Below the pieces are notes generated by a model. The model did no database searches and had not been told where the DNA came from. It saw nothing but the letters and a program-made list of their open reading frames with translations. DNA of 64,000 bases, from assembly GCA_038503065.1 (NCBI GenBank), contig JBCAMK010000002.1:620001-684000 (forward strand). Direction: 5' to 3'. Made by a program: the position numbers and the translations under genes. This DNA is from Paragyromitra xinjiangensis. Its lineage: Eukaryota; Ascomycota; Pezizomycetes; Pezizales; Discinaceae. Position 1 is the first letter of the stretch; each line of letters begins with the position of its first letter. Below are positions 36,848 through 49,396 of this stretch, piece by piece.

Positions 36848-38147
36848 ATGGCTCCTCGTGGTGCCACAAAACGTAAATATCTAGGTATGCTATAGACAGC
36901 CTTTTATTACTCCCATAGAAATGTTTGAATGGCAGGATTCTAACAGGTAAAAGTTTCAGCAAACGACAAGGAGCAAGAGCCAATCAAGCCAGACTCAAGG
37001 AAGCAACTAAAAGGCAAATTGATAGTTACTTCTAAGGATAGGGGTAACGACAAAGAGAGAAGGGAAAGAGTGATGAAAGACAGTGGACTAGAGGGTAAGG
37101 AAGATGAAGATGAAGATGAAGAGGATGTAGAAGCCGAAGACGAGGATGAGGATGAGGATGATGATAGCCATTCTCAGAAAAGGTCCCTAAGCTCCAAGCC
37201 GAAACCAATCCAAGTAATTTCTAGATTACTATAATGACTAACCTCTGTATGATCCAGACATATGATGTTATTCGAGAAAAGACGTTCGTGGAAGTTTCTT
37301 GTTTACGATCTCTCCCTCCACCTCCTTGTCATCGTAATCAAGGCTACTAATAATCATCATAGTGAAAGAAATAAAAAAGCAGAAGTCAACATCTGAGAGC
37401 AGCTCCAACAGGTTTAAGAAGAAGATTAGGCTACAGGAAGAAGCTCTCATTACTTCTTTAAAAGAGGAAAGAACTAGAATGTAACTTTTCTATTATCATT
37501 TCAAGACCCTTTCGCAGCTGTTCTGACTAACTCCTAGTAAAACCAATGGTTCTGACTTTTCAAAAGTCCTCACTGCCCTCTTCAATAGTGTTCTTAACTC
37601 ATCTTTCACTGGGTCACTAGCAGAATTTACGATGAACTCACCGAAATTGGTTCAAAGTCACCAGCTCCACACCCCTCATACCTCCGCCACAGCTCTTTCT
37701 ATTAAACTTCTTGCCTATGCTCAGTCCCTTCAAGCGACACTTACCACGGCCGCTGGTCATGGGCTTGTTATTGGGGAAGGATGGGAACAAGATGGTGACT
37801 TATCCATCAGCATTCTCCGTCAGACTCAACAGACTGCGTTGGCAAAGCTAGCAGAAATGATAACCAAAGAAGGCGATGGGGACGCGACAAACATGACTGA
37901 AGAGACTGAGGCAGTAGCATGGAGATGCGCTGTCAAAAGATCAACAAAAGGAATATCGAATTTGTTGAAGAATCTGCCGATTTCTACTACCGATGAAGGA
38001 AGTGAGGTAAGTACTAGTCTCGATTCCAGACCTTTTAGGAAAATCGCGATTCATCTTGGGTGGTTGACGCGATTTTTCCCAGATCCAGATTTTAAACACC
38101 AAATATTGAAAAAAATCTGGGCAACTGCAACGTGGGCACGAGGCTAG
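36848..38147 (+). CDS. unknown acidic/coiled-coil protein (about 349 aa)
   Basis: I do not recognise the family. Five exons can be joined in frame: 36848-36872, 36960-37213, 37258-37300, 37363-37480 and 37538-38147. The N-terminus MAPRGATKPNDKEQEP is followed by Lys/Arg-rich residues. A highly acidic run of alternating Asp/Glu then occupies roughly residues 60-85. Next comes a charged helix likely to form a coiled coil (NRFKKKIRLQEEALITSLKE). The last exon is more globular, with SDFSKVLTALFNSVLNSS and a helical stretch ALSIKLLAYAQSLQATLTTA. A strong GTAAGTACT donor at about 38008 suggests an alternative or true last intron that would change the last 40 residues. The composition suggests a nuclear or chromatin protein, but that is only a guess. 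Confidence 0.6.
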
Positions 38148-38481
38148 GTAAGTACGAGCTATTGACCACCCCACTGAGACAACGGGGTATTAAAGGTACC
38201 GGAAATTAAAGAACAAATCTCTTGATAACATGGGTTGGAGGAATACTAACTACAATTTGTTGCGCTTTGTACCTTGAAATTAAGGGATACATTAAAAAGG
38301 CTCAGAAAGATATTTACAAACACAGCGATAAGAAATACCATGCTCTTAGTGGGAAGTCTGGGTATATAGATACCGAACAATATAATTCTCGGAGTACAGA
38401 AAACAAAACTCAACTAAAAAAGCTAACTCTCCGACGTTTGATTGTTCTTTCCCATGGTTTAGATTGAAGCGTTTAAATTAT
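38148..38481. other. short spacer between converging genes
   Basis: 334-bp AT-rich sequence after the unknown acidic-protein gene. No feature is supported. Confidence 0.4.
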
Positions 38482-39162
38482 TTACACAAAGCAAGCACAA
38501 CCCCAATGGTAGCTGACTCTACTCTCTCTGTTTGCCTCTATGCTCAGGTCACCATCAGGAGACGTTACTCCCCCAGCACGCTTCCTCGTGCCACACCGCA
38601 AAGCCCAGATGCCCTCAGATTTTTGAGGCGAGAGGCCAGCATCCCTGGGTATGGATGAGGAGCGCAGACTTGAACATTCATCCCGTTCAGTCCAATCAGG
38701 TCGATCGTTTATTGATTGTTGCAATCCTACTGAGCGGCGTTGGTACGATGATAGTCGATGAAGATACTCGGGAGATAAACTGTCTCCAATATTGAATGAA
38801 TTATAAGCAAATGAAGATAACTGAGCGTATCGAGAACCCCCGAGACTCCGCCGTGCAATTTCCCCTCTCAAAACCCGGTCGTCGCTGCCAGCATTGGGCA
38901 GCTCTACTACACCTATCCCAAGAGCTTTTGTAGCTGATGACTGGCACCGAAGGACACCACATTGCGACCCTCTAGCATAATATTCCATCATGGGACGGGC
39001 AAGTTTATGCATTTTCCCTGGCTCAAGAGGCTCTGGTGTAGTGGTTCGAGCAAAGTCAAGTGCTGCAGAACACGGAACGTGGTGATATTGGCTCTGCGAT
39101 GTTTTTCGGCGAAGACGGCGTCGACGTTCATGACGGTCATATTGAAGCCTCTCCTCAGCCAT
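38482..39162 (-). CDS. orphan ORF, 226 aa, unknown function
   Basis: A single uninterrupted frame of 226 codons from ATG. The length is notable in DNA of this composition, where most chance ORFs here stay under 130 codons. The product is basic and Ser/Arg-rich with an Arg-rich N-terminus (HERRRRLRRKTSQSQ). There is no signal peptide, membrane helix or recognisable domain. The upstream sequence lacks an obvious splice acceptor. It may be a lineage-specific gene, the last exon of one, or chance. Confidence 0.35.
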   Translation of the reverse strand: MAEERLQYDRHERRRRLRRKTSQSQYHHVPCSAALDFARTTTPEPLEPGKMHKLARPMMEYYARGSQCGVLRCQSSATKALGIGVVELPNAGSDDRVLRGEIARRSLGGSRYAQLSSFAYNSFNIGDSLSPEYLHRLSSYQRRSVGLQQSINDRPDWTERDECSSLRSSSIPRDAGLSPQKSEGIWALRCGTRKRAGGVTSPDGDLSIEANRESRVSYHWGCACFV

Positions 39163-41693
39163 CAGACTTTGTAGGTAACTCCTCTAATCGAACGTTGTTG
39201 TAAGTTTAGTTCCCTAATAGAATAATTGTAACTCACTTTGGGAATTTCCAGAGATATTGATGCAATAGTCATCTCTTGTTAACACCTGGTAGGCAGATGG
39301 AGGGAAAAAAATATGCGGAACTCGAGGGATGTTAACACGGCGAAACAATGGAAGAACCCAAACATATATCGCTAGCACTTCTAGTTAGTTAAAACCTCTA
39401 GAGGTACCCCACAGATATATTTATTTCCAGGCCGGTGCCATAATACTTGTGGTGGAAGAATATTAAACTAATTCGTGTTAGCCCCTCGAAAGACTCCCGA
39501 TTCCCTAGTTTAACCGTTAATTTTGAGTTTCCCTATTTTCAGTTACCTCAATTCTAGCTTTTCGAACCACACATGTCAGTTTAGTCTTGGTACTCAGGGA
39601 ATATACTAGAGTGGGGAAGGTGATTGGCGGTATATCCCACGTGTTTCAAATGGGCAACAACACCCCAGATAAAACGCTGTGAGAAGTTGGTATTATTTCC
39701 AAGCCCAAAACCTGGGTCTAATATTGTTCTAACTTTCATTAATCCATAGGCAAACATAACTTCCTGGACAGGGTTTGGGGAAAGTTCTTTGCGGAAATCT
39801 TATAGCCAAGAAATGGCTTCCCTCACTGGTTAACTTAATCGTCGCCTATCCCTGGTCGTTGAGTGCTGGATGAGCTGGGAAATTTTATTTCTCCAGTATA
39901 TTGAGATGGTTTTGTCCCTATGTTACCTACATCATCCCCCAACAAAGAGGTTGCCACAAGTTTAGCCCTACCCTCGTGATATTTTGCTTGCCCAGAACCC
40001 ACGGTTTGAGGATTAAGGCCTGTGACTCTTGCATGATGGCTTTACGCACGTGGCAAGGGAAGCAACCCTCGTTTAAAGTACTGCAACTAGAGTACAAACA
40101 AGGCTAGATAACCTAACTATTAAGCGAATTTTAATTCCCAGGGTGTGCCTTTGAAAAGGTTTCTTTGACTCTTGGCTCACTAGATACCTACTCTGAGTAG
40201 GAACTGTCCTCGTGAGTTCAGGTTCCGACCTAACAACGATACGGGTGATTGCCAGAAGACAAAGAGTTTATTAAAATGACGCCGAGGTTTAGCGATTCAA
40301 TAGTATAAACTTTAGAACACCTGCATACGGATACACAACGTAGCGGGGCCGTCTACAGGCATATGCACCTGATATTCCTTGCTGAAAATTAGACGCAAGG
40401 CGGACAAGACCATGTTACAATTAGCGGATACGTGCCTCAGATCGCCGCCCACCCAAACCGCCCCAAACAACCAAGGCGATTATGCAGTGATGTTCTCGCA
40501 CGTGGATAAATTCCCCTCCTTGATGTCAAACAGTTCTCAGGTGCGACCTATGGGTTGGTGTCGCGCATAAATCATAGGCGGCTAAGACATGCAGGACGCA
40601 TTATCACATGAGCTAGGGAATCTTTTTCTCAGAAACTGAGCTAGTTTAAGTTCCTGGAAAAAGGCACAAAGTCCCCTCAGCAGTTGATCTATATTCACGT
40701 TAAGAATATATCACGATAACCGAGGCATCTGAACCGAATTTCGAGCAACCGTTTGTTTTAGTAAACACTATAAAAGGGGGGAGTTTATTGAAGCCCTTAG
40801 TCTTTCTCTGGATATATGCACGTCTCGACCTAAATAAACCCTAAAGGTATCTCGCTGCATGTGCTTCATGATATTACCAAACATAATACCATCTACATGT
40901 ATCCCAGCACACATCTCATGACTTCTGCACTCGATCAGCCTCAAATCAAGATTCGGCATGCAGACAATATATCAAATATCCATCGCAAGACTTGCGTCCG
41001 CAGAAATCATGGCATAACAATTCACCAAAGACAAATGAATGTTTCCATAAACGACCCTCGGATCCTGTCCCAAGCCCATACCTTAAAACCGAATGGCCGC
41101 TGGGGGATTAAATAAGGGAATTATAACCTTGACCCTGTTTGAAAAGAAACCCCCTTAGTTGGTTGAAAGCCTCTGAAAATTACGACATACATTTACAGCG
41201 TATTCAAGCCTTTGATATTAAATTGGTATGAATGATATCGCAGAATAACAGGTGAAATCAGAACACCACGCATATAGCTGGCAGGATCAAAACCAGGCAG
41301 AATTTTAACCGCATCCACAAGACCCCAAGTACGAGTGCTTATCGTCTGTAGGTGTGTAGCTATCGGTTCATGCTGAAGTCTAGTGTCTAGCGATTTAGAG
41401 CTAACTGTTCTAAAAAGGTACAGGCCTGGGGCTTCAACCTTGGGCCCAACAGAACATAGACCTTTCATTAGGATAATAGCACTTTAATTCTGGAACCTTC
41501 GAAAAATTTTCTAGAACAGCTAATTGAAATGTCCCAATCGGGCAGTGTGTAACGTCTTCCGAGAGAACATGCTGTACTTTAAAATGAGGGCGGAGATGAG
41601 CGTGGGGGTACAGTTGATGGTGGGGTGATTGTGAGATAAGGTGCGAGGATCATCTCATCCCCACTCAACCATCTCCCAACATCGTGACGCTCC
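39163..41693. other. 2.5-kb gene-free spacer upstream of VPS36
   Basis: AT-rich and densely stopped in all frames. ORFs of 60-90 codons here have no domain or splice support. No inverted repeat or LTR pair was noticed. Confidence 0.45.
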
Positions 41694-43635
41694 ATGCTCT
41701 CCCGAATAGAACTCACTGCCGCATCGCGCCCTCTGCTCTTACCGGACGAGACGTTGCTGTTTGTTCAGAATGCTGTTGGTCTCTACGAAGGGTACATAGC
41801 TTAGCTCTCCTTCAGCTTATGTCGCCAGTCTTTTATTTGCATAAAACTCACACAAATGCCTACAGGAAGTACAAAATCCCGAACTATCAGAATGGATGCG
41901 CGTACCTCACCTCTCACCGTGCTTGTTATGTTGACAACGATGACCCGCGTAAATACTCCGTTGCGGTAGACCTAAAGGATGTCGATCGTCACGAGTTCTA
42001 CGTCGGTTGGCCCAACGTAAAAATACATTTTAACCTTCTTCACCACAGCTGTCATATTAACGTTTTCCAAAGGCAGGCTTCATCAAGTCCTCCCCAAAGA
42101 TCACACTACACCTGAAATCCTCTTCCTCTTCGGGTTCTCCTGGGGGTCCCTCGGCATCGTCTACTCCTCGCACAGGGACGCCACTCATTAGGCCCACGTC
42201 GCCACTACCAGTCTCGACTGGCGTTTGGATATGTCCCATATGTTCCTTCTCGAATCCTGTCCCGTCAAACTACGCACCACAAATTACAGCTGCCGCTTCG
42301 ATACCACCCTGCCTAGCATGCGGCATACGGCCTCCTGCCACACTGCTTGACTCTACCTTCCAGCAGCCACCTCGGTCTCCAACACCACTTTCTTCACTGT
42401 CTACGCTATATTCAAGCGGAGGGGAGTCAGCATTCGCTTCCAGCACCACATTAGCTCCTTCGAACGCAGGCGACAGTGAAGCAACATTCGCTTGTCCTAG
42501 ATGCACATTTCTTAACCACCCTTCACTAAATTCGTGTGAAATCTGTGGTGAACGACTGATTTCACCAAACCTCCCATCAGATATTCCACGCGTGGATTCA
42601 CCCGCACCTATATCCTCCACCCGCAAAGACGGGCTAGTTGGCCAGACAGTGGATATTGTCAAGTTTTCATTCAGAGCCGGTGGGGATAAGGTATTTTACG
42701 AGCGCCTCAAAAACGCGCTGATACAGCGAAAATGGCTACTTCAAAACGCACCTCCAGTACCAACCCCAGGGCAGCCTAGTGAAGGTTCTAGGAGCAGTGG
42801 GCCGTTCACACCTGGAACAGGAAAAAACGGTGGAATGGAAAGAGGTGTGGGGATCGCGGGGTTGGAGCGGCAGGGCATGAATGTCAGGAAGAAAAATCAG
42901 GTCGTCATCGAAGGTGCATTCGAAGATCTAGAAGCACTCATGAGTCGTGCGAAAGAAATGATAGCCCTTGCGGAAAGCTTTGCGACAAGATTGGCTTCTA
43001 CGCCGGCATTCGCTAATGGGGATGCAAGATCAGCGCTCGTGAACTCGACCCAAGCCTTGGGATTAGTTACAAAGGACATGCTAGGTGGCAGTGGTGGCGG
43101 GGATAGAGCTTCTGAGTTATTTCTTTCTGAGCTTGCTCGACAAGTTGCAGAATTCCTGATGGACGATTCGAGAGGTGTTTTGAAGGAGGAAGGAGGTGTC
43201 ATCACGCTTGTTGACTTGTGGGCAGTCTTCAACAGAGCTAGGGGAATCGACTTAATTTCTCCGAGTGATCTAGAGAAGGCGGCCCTCATGTTCGAGAAAT
43301 TGAAGTTGCCAGTTCGACTAAGGAAGTTTAGGAGTGGATTATTGGTCGTGCAGGAAGCTAGGAGCACGGATGCAGAAACAGTCCGCCGGATCTTGGAATG
43401 GATTGAAGGAGATGGAGACTGTAGGTGGGGTAGGGGTGTCACCGCTAGTGAGGCAGCAGAAAAATTTGGGTGGAGTGTTGGCGTCGCCACCGAAGAATTA
43501 GAAATGGCGGAAGAGAAGGGGGTCTTGTGCAGAGAAGTTAGTGTTGAGGGTGTCAGGTTCTGGAGAAATTGGTTCGGGCAGCAGGGGGCGAATGTTACGA
43601 CATTAGGGAAGGGGATGCAGGGCATTAAGTTATAG
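41694..43635 (+). CDS. VPS36: ESCRT-II subunit Vps36 with two NZF zinc fingers
   Basis: Vps36 is the ESCRT-II component that binds phosphoinositides and ubiquitinated cargo on endosomes for multivesicular-body sorting. Exons 41694-41791, 41866-42005 and 42077-43635 encode 598 aa. The GLUE (split PH) domain starts at the N-terminus (RPLLLPDETLLFVQNAVGLY, NGCAYLTSHRACYVD, FIKSSPKITLHLK). As in yeast it is interrupted by zinc fingers. The first is WICPIC...CLACG near residues 130-161 with a long inter-pair loop. The second is a compact FACPRCTF...CEICGER near 218-240. GLUE resumes at VDIVKFSFRAGGDKVFYERL. The EAP30 winged-helix region fills residues about 330-598 (ELFLSELARQVAEFL, ITLVDLWAVFNRARGIDLIS, GVTASEAAEKFGWSVGVATE). 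Confidence 0.94.
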
Positions 43636-44060
43636 CAGCATAACTAGGACCTGTACAGTATTTCACCCCTTTCTTTTATCCCGATATACATATTTTATAT
43701 GTAAATTTTACCCAACATTTGTACAATAGCCCGGTAGAGTGCACAGCAAATACATGTGGGAGTCCGGAGTTGGAATAAAGTAGAATATTTTAGATCCGCC
43801 AAAAAGCATGTGGACAAGCTTTCATCTTCATATTACTGATACCCTTTACTGCGATTGAAACCCTTTCCCGTAATGACTTTTGAGAATTTGTACAGGTGAT
43901 ATAAATGCGCCAGAAAATACAATACTACAATGACCAAAAGCTTAATGCTTCCCGTCTATTCACATATACAAGAACCCTTCTTGATTCTTCCTCCATATAA
44001 ATCCTCAGACCCGTCTTGCACCCCAACCAATTCCTTCGACTCTTCAGCCTGAAAAATACC
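43636..44060. other. convergent spacer VPS36/bL31m
   Basis: 425-bp AT-rich spacer between two stop codons. No exon is supported. Confidence 0.45.
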
Positions 44061-44537
44061 TTATTTCTTTCCCTTCTTTCCCTTCTTTCCCTTCCCACCT
44101 ACAGCAGCCACCGGTTCTGCCTGCACCTTCGACACCTCCTCCTCCTTCAAGGAAGAAAATAAATCCATCAAATTGTCATCATCCTGTTGTGCGCTCTCCT
44201 CAACCTCGATATCGAACCCACGTCCATACCTCATCCTGAACGCCCTCAACTTCCCAGCCTCATCCTCTTCGATACCCGTTAAATTTGCATCGCTAGCGTT
44301 CCAGAGCAGATGATTACGGATATCCTTCGTTGTGCGAAGGACACCCCTGGGTGAAGTTGTGAGCTGCTTGAAGGACGAGCCATCGGAGAGAATCACGATT
44401 TGGTCGAGAAGATGTGGGCGTTTTGGGCGCTGGAGGAGTCTGGCGCCGCGGTTTTGTGAGAGGGGGAGCAGACGGAGGTGGAATTGAGCCGGTGAGGGGG
44501 ACACCCGGAGGAGTGGTTTGAGAGCGGTTGAAGACAT
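44061..44537 (-). CDS. mitochondrial large-subunit ribosomal protein bL31m
   Basis: This is a component of the mitochondrial 54S ribosomal subunit (yeast Mrpl36 family). The single-exon product of 158 aa starts MSSTALKPLLRVSPSPAQFH, a presequence-like N-terminus. The bL31m core follows: RPKRPHLLDQIVILSDGSSF, RTTKDIRNHLLWN and GIEEDEAGKLRAFRMRYGRG. The C-terminus ends in a repetitive Gly-Lys-Lys tail. The same frame opens further upstream to an ATG at 44645, adding 36 Ser/Thr/Pro-rich residues. I chose the inner Met because the downstream N-terminus already looks like a mitochondrial signal, but the outer start cannot be excluded. Confidence 0.85.
   Translation of the reverse strand: MSSTALKPLLRVSPSPAQFHLRLLPLSQNRGARLLQRPKRPHLLDQIVILSDGSSFKQLTTSPRGVLRTTKDIRNHLLWNASDANLTGIEEDEAGKLRAFRMRYGRGFDIEVEESAQQDDDNLMDLFSSLKEEEVSKVQAEPVAAVGGKGKKGKKGKK
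44065..44096 (+). repeat. CCCTTCTTT tandem repeat at the 3' end of bL31m
   Basis: About three and a half copies of a 9-bp unit encode the Gly-Lys-Lys repeats at the C-terminus of bL31m on the other strand. The length probably varies between strains. Confidence 0.6.
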
Positions 44538-44645
44538 TTCTGGGTACGTGTATGGGAGGAGGATGGTGGGGGTGGTGGGGTGCTTTCTCGAGGTTGAAGA
44601 GAGTTTTGATGTGGCGTTAGATATTGTGGCTGGGTGTGACGGCAA

Positions 44646-45697
44646 GGTGAGAGGTAGTTCTCACAGGCAGTCACTCGGGGCGCCTTGACGTTCAACCCAA
44701 ATTTTTACTAGGGCCGGCCCACAAAATATATTAGGGAAAGGCTAGAGAATGCGAATTGCCTCCCCTTAAATTCTACAAAATACCAATCATTCCCCATCGC
44801 CAAACAATCTCAATGGTGATATTACAGCAGTTGCACAGCAATTACTCCTGTTCTATACATAAGGGACCCCTACCATCACCCTTGAAGCTCTATAAAGACC
44901 TCAGCCAACCTTCTCGCATCCTCTTCATATCCAACAAATAGTTTCACGATAGGATCCCACCCCTATGCATCTTCCTTGTACATCAAGGCCTTCTAACCCA
45001 AGTCTACTTCACAGCACGCCCAACAAACTCCCCCCAGGACAGAAACTTCCATCAGAAAAACCACGAAACATTACACTAATTAACAGGCTCAGCATCTCAC
45101 CTTCCACACAGTTCCTAGAGCTTTAAAGCTCATGTGCCCGCATTTCAAACTAAGCACCATTGTTTCCCTGCCTCGCTTTCCTAAGCATGATAAGGTTCGA
45201 TCCCAAATCGATACTATTTGCCCAAGGTGAAGATACACTCAATTGCGTCAGCCTTTGGAGCTCAGAAATCTCTAGCATTGTTGCCGAAGCCTCAACCTAC
45301 AAAAACAAACGCCTCCCAATGATTTCTGAATAAATTTCACCCTTCATCCACCAAAGACTCTCGAATTCGGTAACCGCCAAAATACTATACAGAAAGATAA
45401 AGAAACCTCATGTGTCTGATGCTTTCTTCTCCAATAGACCAGTTCTCATCATGGTCTACACACACTCACTCACACAATTCAATTTCGGTATGTAGATGAT
45501 CATACAGCCAACCCTTATTAATAATAAAAAAAGGACAGAAAGGAAATGCCAAAGACAGAAAACGGATAAAACATGAAGAAAAAAAGGAAAACCTCAAGAG
45601 AAAAAACATAAAAAGTACAAACCAACAAGTTTTATTCCATCTTCCATCTTCGTCCTTATATCCAGGCGAAACAATCTCAGAAAAGAAAAAACACCAT
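44646..45697. other. spacer between bL31m and CUS1
   Basis: 1.05-kb spacer, A-rich toward CUS1, holding the promoter of bL31m and the 3' flank of CUS1. No supported exon. Confidence 0.45.
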
Positions 45698-48089
45698 CTA
45701 AAACCTGTATTTATCTTTCTTTCTCTTCGCATTCTCTTCATCTCTCTTCTGTCGCTTCCTGCTCTCCGCAGCAATCATGTCACTCAGATCCTCCTGGAAT
45801 CCTTGTTGTTCCCTTCTTGCCTTTTCTTGTTGGGCCTCGTACTGCGCTTTGACAGCCTCGCTAGACAGACCATCTGAGCTTTCGAGTGCCGAGGGGTCGA
45901 GCGTTACTTCTATGTCACCAGGCTTCTTACGCTACATGAGGGAAAGAATTGTCAGTAAAAAAACACAAAAAACCGGAACAAAGAGAAGGATGACAAACCT
46001 TTCGATCCTCTTGTCCCAAAACCGGCAGATCCGTTCTAGTATTTGAAGCCTTCGAAATATCATAAGCGCGCTCTCCTCCAAAGAAGCCCTTCGTACGAAT
46101 GTTCTGTTCTGGTAGCACAGTGTACAAGCTCTTCTGGGAAATATCCTCCTCTGTCTCTGTCCCATCTCTTCTTTTCCTGAGCTCAAATTCTCCATCAACG
46201 GGATGAAACTCGCTCGGCACACTCGACACCATACCAGAAGGCGTATCCATCCCACTCGGTGTTGTAAGACCCTCCGTGAGATCATCCTCGCCCTCCTCCT
46301 CTTCATCACCTTCATCCTCTTCCTCTTCCTCAGACTCGTCTTCCTCTTGTACAAGCTCACCCCAGAGCGTCTTTTCCACCGGCTCTCCCGTCTGCGTCGG
46401 CGCCTGTGCCTGCAACACACCAAAGACGTCACCGTAAAGCGGTCGGTTGTACTCGTCTGTCGGCGGCTTACCGTAACCTCCTGGATGGAACCCCCATTGT
46501 GCACCAGCGGGAATGGGGGCGTTGAGGCCGGGGATCTTGAGTGAGGGGTAACTCGGCGGTGGGCCGAAACGCTGCATATTGATGAGCCATGGTGGGGGCG
46601 CACCAGGAGGGATATTGAGGGCCTCCTTGAGCTCCTCACTCAGCTCACCGGGACGACGATCCTTCAGGTTTGTTTCGTACTCCTTACCCTCGTAGTATAT
46701 CTCCCCGTACATAGTAAGTGGCGGTTTCGTCTGGAAACGGAAGAAAGCATCGTGTAATTTCTGGTAGTCGATATCAAGCTTGCCCATTTTTGGCTGCACA
46801 CGTTCACGGATTTTAGACTTAAGAGTCTGTGCTTCTTCCTTCTCTTTGACCGAGTCACGCATCTCCATGATACCTGTGTCTTTGATGAATTTGGGAAGTT
46901 CAAACGGTGGCTTTTCCATCCCACGTTTTGATGAAAGGTATTCCCGCTTGAGAGACCAATGGTTGGGGACCGGGACACAGTTACGGTAGGACTTAAGGTG
47001 GACGAGGAGGCGAGGGTCTTGTGCCGAAGTGTCGGTCCATTCGACGGTTTCTGGGCGTTTGACGAGGGCCTATACAGACGGTGTCAGCAATCATTATTCA
47101 AAGATGCTTCCTAGCAACATATGTATATGTATGCGCATATATATGTAATCCGCGAAGAAAAGAATCGAATCGCCACATGCTGGGCATGCGATGCCGGGAA
47201 TGCCTTTTTCTTTGCAAAAAGCAAGAAAGAAAAATTTATACTCGTCAAGCGGAAGCACATCACGGGGGCGCGTACACAGAGCTCTTCCCTAGCCAAATCC
47301 AAAGCTTCATGTGAACTTTGGAGGGGAGGTTTAAGAGTCTGCGCAAAATTCTCCAAGAGGGAAGGGAAAAAAATCCCCCCGGGTTACGAGAGATTGTGTA
47401 GGGGAAGGGAGGGGAATAATCGCACCTTAAGTTCTGCAACACTGAGCTTATCTCGTGCTTTACGTGCTTTCTTCGAAAGCTTTGGTGCTTCGGGTTTCTC
47501 GTCTTCCTCGAAAGGCATCATTTCGTCTTCCGGATACATTACTTCGCCTTTGTCTTCGTTCGCTTTGCCATCATCCTGCAGAACTATTAGATGAAGGCCC
47601 TTGGCTAGAGCGAGAAGTAATAGGGATGTAAAAACTCACATCTGTAACATTGAATCGTTCTAGAATCCTTTTGTACTCGGCAAAGTTAGGATCGTTCTCG
47701 TCGAGTTCCAAATCGCTGCTCTTGAAGTCAGGAGTGCTCTCCGGGACAAGTGAAAGTCGCACATTCGAAGAGGCTTGACCCGATTCCTATCAATACGAAA
47801 AAAAAAGTCATAAGCACAAAAATTAAACATTCTTAAACTCTAGCTATATCGTGCAGGGTACACATACAGACTCGCTCTCACTCTCTGTAGCTACGCTACT
47901 CTCCCGCGACGATTGTAACTTCTTCTGCTTCCTCTTCTCACGTCGCTGCTGATTCTTCCCCTTCGGCTTCGGCTTCGCCGTATTCGTGCTGCCTGGCTTC
48001 TCAGCGCCATTCACGACTACGGCGGTTTTCGCGTCGGACGGTACAGACGAAGGGACAGGTGACGAGGCGACTTCCGTGGCGGCGACCAT
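45698..48089 (-). CDS. CUS1: SF3b subunit 2 (Cus1/SF3B2), U2 snRNP
   Basis: Cus1/SF3B2 is a U2 snRNP protein needed for branch-site recognition and a direct partner of other SF3b subunits. Exons 48089-47868, 47786-47640, 47575-47426, 47069-45999 and 45931-45698 give 607 aa. The N-terminus is Lys-rich (KGKNQQRREKRKQKKLQSS). The DUF382 core is clear: WTDTSAQDPRLLVHLKSYRN, CVPVPNHWSLKREYLSSKRG, PFELPKFIKDTGIMEMRD and KMGKLDIDYQKLHDAFFRFQ. The proline-rich PSP motif reads REGELSEELKEALN-like, then PPPWLINMQRFGPPPSYPSL and GFHPGGYGKPPTDEYNRPLY. An acidic Glu/Asp run and SLYTVLPEQ follow before the Lys/Arg-rich C-terminus KDKYRF. The third intron (about 356 bp) is long for this region. A longer upstream frame to 48656 overlaps DPM1 and is rejected. 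Confidence 0.95.
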
Positions 48090-48497
48090 AGTGGATGATA
48101 TTCCGCTTAGGGAGGAAGCGTTGTGGAAAGGCGAGGGGCGGTATCGACTGGGGGAGGAGACGTAAATAAGTCGATTTTGGGGGGGCAAGTTTGCAAATGC
48201 GTGTTTCCAGAGTAGCTTTCGCGACTCGTTATGTGATGTCGCCGTTTTCCCCCTGGTTGAAGTTACCCGGCCTGCAACCGAGCTCGGAGATTTTCTGGTT
48301 GGGAGGAAAAGGCTAGAGAGAGCTCTCCCTCTCCTATTAACGACACGTCTCAGTCCGCTCCTTTGCGCTTCAGCCTCGAGGAATCTCTCGCCCACCCCAG
48401 ACACCCACCAACACACATCCATACACTCTTTTCGCATTTGCTTCATCGTTCTTGTTTCTTCATCCCTATTCCAATCCTTAAAAAAACATCGGTCGCA
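48090..48497. promoter_or_regulatory. divergent promoter CUS1/DPM1
   Basis: 408-bp spacer between the two start codons. An unbroken minus-strand frame runs through it in phase with CUS1, but family comparison places the CUS1 start at 48089. Confidence 0.5.

Positions 48498-49396
<899 letters not shown>

Noticed and set aside
39025..39100. tRNA-like start (GGCTCTGGTGTAGTGGTTCGA)-type segment
   Set aside because: Only the D-arm-like part is present. No anticodon stem or T-loop follows, and it lies inside the orphan ORF.
47070..47425. Box C/D snoRNA in the CUS1 intron
   Set aside because: A GTGATGT and a CTGA are present, but they are too far apart, the C box is imperfect and no terminal stem is visible.
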